Part shown: piece by piece, positions 7,930 through 11,128 of the stretch | Layout of the letters: every line of letters starts with the position of its first letter | Position numbering within the stretch: the stretch's first letter is position 1 | NCBI GenBank assembly: GCA_947463105.1 | Contig: CANHSD010000084.1 | Coordinates: forward strand, 1 to 11,128 | DNA: 11,128 bases | Origin: Chitinophagaceae bacterium | GTDB lineage: Bacteria > Bacteroidota > Bacteroidia > Chitinophagales > Chitinophagaceae | Reading direction: 5' to 3' | Notes under the pieces: model-generated | The model's input: only the letters and a program-made list of their open reading frames with translations | Told to the model about the DNA's origin: nothing | Database searches by the model: none | Position numbers and translations under genes: made by a program

Positions 7930-9207
7930 TCAATTCACAAGATTCTCTTCCAACTTTTCCAAGGAAACCCCTTTTGTTTCAGGAACCTTGAGAAAAACCC
8001 AAATCAGTTGAAGCGCCATCATCCCGGCAAAAAAAGCAAAAATGGGCCAGGGATTGTCTTTGAAAATGCCGTCTTCTGCATCTAAAAATAAAGGCGTGAT
8101 CAAGGTGATCAGGGCTGCAAAAACCCAATGCACACTGGCACCGAATGATTGACCCAACGCCCTGATCTGGTTGGGAAATATTTCTGCAATAAATACCCAA
8201 ATCACTGCCCCTTGCCCAATGGCATGAGATGCAATAAACACAAGCAAAAACGAAAGCAGGAATGCCGGCGATGCAGCAGCATAAAAAGCCCAGGCTACCA
8301 TGGAAAGGCTGATGATATAACCGAGAGAACCGATGATCAGCAAAGTTTTTCTTCCCAACCGATCGATCAGGTACAAACCAACAAAAGTGAAGAGCAGGTT
8401 GGTTCCGCCAATGGCGATGGAATTAAAAAGCGAATCCTTTGCTGCAAGACCAGCCCTTTCCAAAATCTCAGGCGCATAATAAAGAATGAAATTGATGCCC
8501 GACACCTGATTGAAAAATGCAATCATGAATGAAAGCCCAATGATCCGTTTGTTGCGTGCAGTAAACAGTTCCTGCCGGACTGAATCCTGCTGCTGGTTGT
8601 TCTTGGTTTCCAACCAGCGCGGACTCTCCGGAATGCCAGTAACCATCACGGTATATACAATGGATGGAACGGCCATCACACCCAACATCCAGCGCCAATC
8701 ATTGCTGCCGCCAAATCCTTCTAAAAAATAATTGGAGAGAAAAGCTATCAGGATGCCAAAAACAATATTGAATTGATACATGGCCACCAATCTGCCCCTG
8801 GTAACTGGTGTTGAAATCTCGGAAATATAGGTTGGTGCTACCACAGAAGATACGCCAATGCCAATGCCTCCCATGAACCTGAACAATGAAAAAGTATAGG
8901 GGTCTTGTGCCAATGCTGAGCCAATGGCAGACACACTGAACAATATCCCTATCCAGAACAGGACCTTTTTCCTGCCATATTTTTCTGTTGGGATGCCGCC
9001 AAAAATGGACCCCAGGACTGTTCCCCAAAGCGCCATCGACATGATGAAAAATCCATGAAAAAGAGGTGTGGTATGCCACAATTCCTTGACGGGAAGATTG
9101 GCGCCTGATATGACCACGGTATCAAAACCGAAAATAAAACCCGCCAATGCGGCAATCAATGAAATACCAAAAAGGCTTTTTCCTCCGGTGTTGTTGGAGA
9201 TATCCAT
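7930..9207 (-). CDS. MFS sugar porter (XylE/GLUT-like), inner-membrane sugar transporter
   Basis: The 425-residue protein has twelve predicted membrane segments (about 12-32, 52-72, 82-100, 104-125, 142-161, 172-191, 221-241, 262-282, 288-306, 317-340, 353-373, 387-407). Sugar-porter hallmarks are all visible: FGFDT with D29 (the proton-coupling Asp in XylE), YGRKK (77-81), R110...GGIGIGV...PTYISE (113-130), RGR (137-139), PESPRW (193-198), DRLGRK (282-287), AEIFPNQIRALG (341-352) and PETKG (409-413). It probably imports a monosaccharide or small glycan product by proton symport. The central cytoplasmic loop after PESPRW is only about 24 residues, shorter than in most family members, and the QQxxGIN sugar-binding motif of helix 7 reads NQVSGIN (233-239). 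It is the first gene of the minus-strand unit, 23 nt ahead of the sulfatase, and divergent from the oxidoreductase. Sugar specificity is not readable. Confidence 0.94.
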   Translation of the reverse strand: MDISNNTGGKSLFGISLIAALAGFIFGFDTVVISGANLPVKELWHTTPLFHGFFIMSMALWGTVLGSIFGGIPTEKYGRKKVLFWIGILFSVSAIGSALAQDPYTFSLFRFMGGIGIGVSSVVAPTYISEISTPVTRGRLVAMYQFNIVFGILIAFLSNYFLEGFGGSNDWRWMLGVMAVPSIVYTVMVTGIPESPRWLETKNNQQQDSVRQELFTARNKRIIGLSFMIAFFNQVSGINFILYYAPEILERAGLAAKDSLFNSIAIGGTNLLFTFVGLYLIDRLGRKTLLIIGSLGYIISLSMVAWAFYAAASPAFLLSFLLVFIASHAIGQGAVIWVFIAEIFPNQIRALGQSFGASVHWVFAALITLITPLFLDAEDGIFKDNPWPIFAFFAGMMALQLIWVFLKVPETKGVSLEKLEENLVN

Positions 9208-9273
9208 TTGCAGTTGTTTTAATTAGGGTAATTTAAGGATTATTTGATAAATCCCTCACCCTCAAAAGCATTG

Positions 9274-9291
9274 AAGCTGTATGTACAGGTT
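9274..9291. promoter_or_regulatory. Candidate operator: inverted repeat CTGTA-tg-TACAG
   Basis: The sequence AAGCTGTATGTACAGGTT has perfect 5-bp arms CTGTA/TACAG about a 2-nt centre, and the pairing resumes two bases further out (AA/TT) after one mismatch. It sits between the two divergent genes. A TGTA...TACA core of this size is the kind of site bound by dimeric repressors of the GntR or LacI type, including some that control uronate genes. No such regulator is encoded here. Short palindromes occur by chance, so this is only a candidate. Confidence 0.35.
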
Positions 9292-9312
9292 GATGTTGTT
9301 CCCAAGATGAAT

Positions 9313-9343
9313 TTTGACTTTTTAAATATTTTAAATAACTTGT
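9313..9343 (+). promoter_or_regulatory. Candidate Bacteroidota-type promoter for the oxidoreductase
   Basis: TTTG (9313-9316) resembles the -33 element, followed by a 19-nt AT-rich spacer and TAACTTGT (9336-9343), a partial match to the -7 consensus TAnnTTTG. Transcription would start about 10 nt before the ATG at 9359, giving a very short leader without a Shine-Dalgarno sequence. The spacing fits; the -7 box is imperfect. Confidence 0.3.
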
Positions 9344-9358
9344 TCATCAAATCATCAC

Positions 9359-11008
9359 ATGAACCGGAGAAATTTTTTTGATTTTATTTCCTCGCTAGCG
9401 ACAGTTAAGGCTCCAACTGTTGATCTTGTTATTGCAGGTGGTGGACTGGGAGGAGTGGCTGCAGCCTTGGCAGCCTTGAGGAATGGCCTGAAGGTTGTCT
9501 TGACGGAAGAGACGGATTGGATAGGGGGTCAGATTACTTCACAGGGAGTTCCTCCGGATGAACATCCATGGATTGAAACACATGGCGCACCAAAGACCTA
9601 TCGTGATTACCGCAACCTGGTCCGTGATCATTACAAACGTTTTTATCCTTTAACGGCAGATGCCAAATCAAGGCCTAACCTGAACCCCGGAGATGGTGCA
9701 GTATCAAGGCTCTGCCATGAGCCCAGGATTGCTCATGCTGTGATGATTGAGATGTTGACACAGTACCTGAGTACAGGACAACTTACCCTGTTGCTGCAAC
9801 ACAAAGCGCAGAAGGCAGTGGTATCCAACAATAGCGTTGCTTCACTTCAGGTCAAGGATTTGAATACCGGAAAATCAACAACCCTTTTTGCAAAGCATTT
9901 TATAGACGCCACCGAACTCGGCGATTTGCTTCCCCTCACCGGAACCGAGTATGTGACAGGCACAGAATCAAAGGCTGAAACAGGAGAATTGCATGCACCA
10001 GAGAAAGCTGACCCTACCAACAACCAGTCCTTCACCATGTGTTTTGCCATGGACTATGTTGAAGGAGAAAACCATGTGATTGAAAAACCAAAGGAATATG
10101 ATTTTTGGAAAGAACATGTGCCGGCGCTTTCCCCAGTATGGTCTGGCAAATTGCTCAGCCTGGAGTATTCCAGCCCTACCACACTGCAACCCAAAGCACT
10201 TGGATTTCATCCTGAAGGCATTGCCACTGGAGACAAACTGAACCTCTGGAATTATAGAAAAATAATCAATAAAAATAATTTTCTGCCGGGTGTGTACAAG
10301 AGTGATATCACCATTGTCAACTGGCCCCAGAATGATTATATGCTGGGAAATATAGCAGATGTCAGCGAAAAAGAATTCAACAAACATGTTGACCGCGCCA
10401 AACAACTCAGCCTTTCACTGCTCTACTGGTTGCAGACAGAGGCACCAAGGCCTGATGGCGGAAAAGGCTGGCCAGGACTGCGTTTGAGAGCTGATGTGAT
10501 GGGCACAGCAGATGGTCTGGCACAGTATCCATACATCCGTGAATCAAGAAGAATTAAAGCCGAATTTACCATCCGTGAGGAGCATGTTGGAAAGGACCAA
10601 TCAGCACAATCATCCCTGCCCAAAAACAACCGCGGGTCTGCGCGGTTTGAAGACAGTGTTGGCATAGGCTATTATCATATAGACCTGCATCCAAGTTCTA
10701 ATGGAAACAACTATATCGATTTTCCTTCTGTGCCCTTTCAGATTCCCTTGGGGGCCTTGCTTCCCATCAGAATGGAGAACATCATCCCTGCCAATAAAAA
10801 TATAGGCACAACGCATATCACCAACGGTTGTTACCGCCTGCATCCAGTAGAATGGAGCATCGGTGAAGCCGCAGGTTGTTTGGTTGCCTATGCACAAAAA
10901 AATGGAATACAAACAAGAGCGGTAAGGAACAATCCACGTTACTTGTCTGCATTCCAATCTTTCATCAGGGCCCAGGGCATTGAAACCGATTGGCCTGAAA
11001 CCAAATAA
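9359..11008 (+). CDS. FAD-dependent oxidoreductase (PF12831 type, often misnamed xanthan lyase)
   Basis: The 549-residue flavoprotein has the Rossmann dinucleotide motif VIAGGGLGG (24-32, GxGxxG) with E50 at the end of the second strand to hold the adenosine ribose. WIGGQITSQG (54-63), FIDATELGDLLPL (181-193) and the C-terminal signature THITNGCYRLHPVEW (485-499) with IGEAAG (501-506) define the FAD_oxidored family. Bacteroidota genomes often label these proteins 'putative xanthan lyase', but they are flavoenzymes of unknown substrate. The N-terminus MNRRNFFDFISSLATVKAPT looks like a Tat signal start (RRNFF), but only about 15 residues separate the twin Arg from the first Rossmann strand and no cleavage site remains, so export is doubtful. 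It is transcribed divergently from the MFS-sulfatase-SusCD unit, which suggests shared control and a role on a sugar or sugar derivative. Its stop abuts the stop of the converging esterase-like gene. No frame breaks are visible. Confidence 0.85.
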   Translation: MNRRNFFDFISSLATVKAPTVDLVIAGGGLGGVAAALAALRNGLKVVLTEETDWIGGQITSQGVPPDEHPWIETHGAPKTYRDYRNLVRDHYKRFYPLTADAKSRPNLNPGDGAVSRLCHEPRIAHAVMIEMLTQYLSTGQLTLLLQHKAQKAVVSNNSVASLQVKDLNTGKSTTLFAKHFIDATELGDLLPLTGTEYVTGTESKAETGELHAPEKADPTNNQSFTMCFAMDYVEGENHVIEKPKEYDFWKEHVPALSPVWSGKLLSLEYSSPTTLQPKALGFHPEGIATGDKLNLWNYRKIINKNNFLPGVYKSDITIVNWPQNDYMLGNIADVSEKEFNKHVDRAKQLSLSLLYWLQTEAPRPDGGKGWPGLRLRADVMGTADGLAQYPYIRESRRIKAEFTIREEHVGKDQSAQSSLPKNNRGSARFEDSVGIGYYHIDLHPSSNGNNYIDFPSVPFQIPLGALLPIRMENIIPANKNIGTTHITNGCYRLHPVEWSIGEAAGCLVAYAQKNGIQTRAVRNNPRYLSAFQSFIRAQGIETDWPETK

Positions 11009-11128
11009 TTATTGCTTAAGCTTGGACAACAACCAACTGGTATACCTGCTGCGTTGCTCAGCATAAGTCCAATGGCCCGTATCATGAAAAATGGATGCCT
11101 GCTTGGGTGCGTTGATGGAATTATAAGC
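11009..11128 (-). CDS. C-terminus of an acetylxylan-esterase-like alpha/beta hydrolase (partial, cut by right edge)
   Basis: The minus strand reads 39 residues and a TAA stop (11011-11009), entering from beyond the right edge. The fragment includes YNSINAPKQASIFHDTGHWT and then YAEQRSRYTSWLLSKLKQ. The pattern (N-x-I-x-APK, a beta strand, then a G-H-W/E turn and a terminal helix ending WLLSKL) is the C-terminus of an alpha/beta hydrolase; the His of GHW would be the catalytic triad His. It most resembles AXE1/cephalosporin-C-deacetylase-type acetylxylan esterases of Bacteroidota as I remember them, which remove acetyl groups from glycans. A different alpha/beta hydrolase or a dienelactone-hydrolase-like protein is possible. 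The stop codon directly touches the stop of the converging oxidoreductase gene, with no bases between them. Confidence 0.6.
   Translation of the reverse strand, partial: AYNSINAPKQASIFHDTGHWTYAEQRSRYTSWLLSKLKQ

Larger units (their letters stand above)
9208..9358. promoter_or_regulatory. Divergent intergenic control region
   Basis: This 151-bp AT-rich gap lies between the starts of the MFS gene (minus) and the oxidoreductase gene (plus) and must contain the promoters for both directions. It holds an imperfect inverted repeat near its centre (9274-9291) and a plausible plus-strand promoter (9313-9343). I did not find a good TAnnTTTG match for the minus-strand promoter; a TTTTG at about 9264-9268 (minus) is the only -33-like sequence, without a convincing partner. 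No ORF, RNA gene or terminator is visible in it. Confidence 0.6.

Noticed and set aside
8149..8532. Plus-strand open frame of 127 codons opposite the MFS gene
   Set aside because: Its translation is low-complexity and Lys/Asn/Gln-rich without motifs, while the opposite strand encodes well-defined membrane helices.
11014..11021. GCTTAAGC palindrome near the convergent stops
   Set aside because: Only 8 bp, no loop and no T-tract; too short to support a terminator or binding site.

Overview
The window comes from a member of the Bacteroidota. It carries an adjacent SusC/RagA TonB-dependent transporter and SusD/RagB lipoprotein pair, which is diagnostic for that phylum. Start sites lack strong Shine-Dalgarno sequences, base composition is moderate, and the surface proteins are lipoproteins or Sec-secreted. 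The sequence alone does not fix the genus; a Chitinophagaceae/Sphingobacteriia-like lineage is my guess.

Layout. Six genes run on the minus strand as one probable transcription unit that reads right to left: an inner-membrane sugar-porter MFS transporter (9207-7930), an iduronate-2-sulfatase-like S1 sulfatase (7906-6443), SusC (6327-3085), SusD (3063-1297), a lipoprotein resembling (alpha/alpha)-toroid alginate lyases (1228-89), and the signal peptide of a further secreted protein cut by the left edge (80-1). A clear Rho-independent terminator hairpin (1246-1280) separates susCD from the two downstream genes. A 151-bp divergent intergenic region (9208-9358) separates this unit from a plus-strand FAD-dependent oxidoreductase of the 'xanthan lyase-annotated' PF12831 type (9359-11008). 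That gene converges head-on, with no spacer, on the 3' end of a probable acetylxylan-esterase-like alpha/beta hydrolase (11128-11009, partial).

How the parts could work together (inference). The set looks like a polysaccharide utilisation locus for a uronic-acid-containing, sulfated and perhaps acetylated glycan. Outer-membrane SusCD would bind and import oligosaccharides. The lyase-like lipoprotein, sulfatase and esterase would remove backbone and side groups at the surface or in the periplasm. The MFS porter would move the released sugar into the cytoplasm, and the FAD enzyme might oxidise a sugar or derivative. No regulator (SusR, hybrid two-component system, ECF sigma/anti-sigma) and no sulfatase-maturing enzyme lies in the window. 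SusC lacks an N-terminal STN signalling domain.

I see no RNA genes, CRISPR arrays, insertion sequences or attachment sites. I found no convincing wholly new system; the points of interest are variations within this PUL-like locus.
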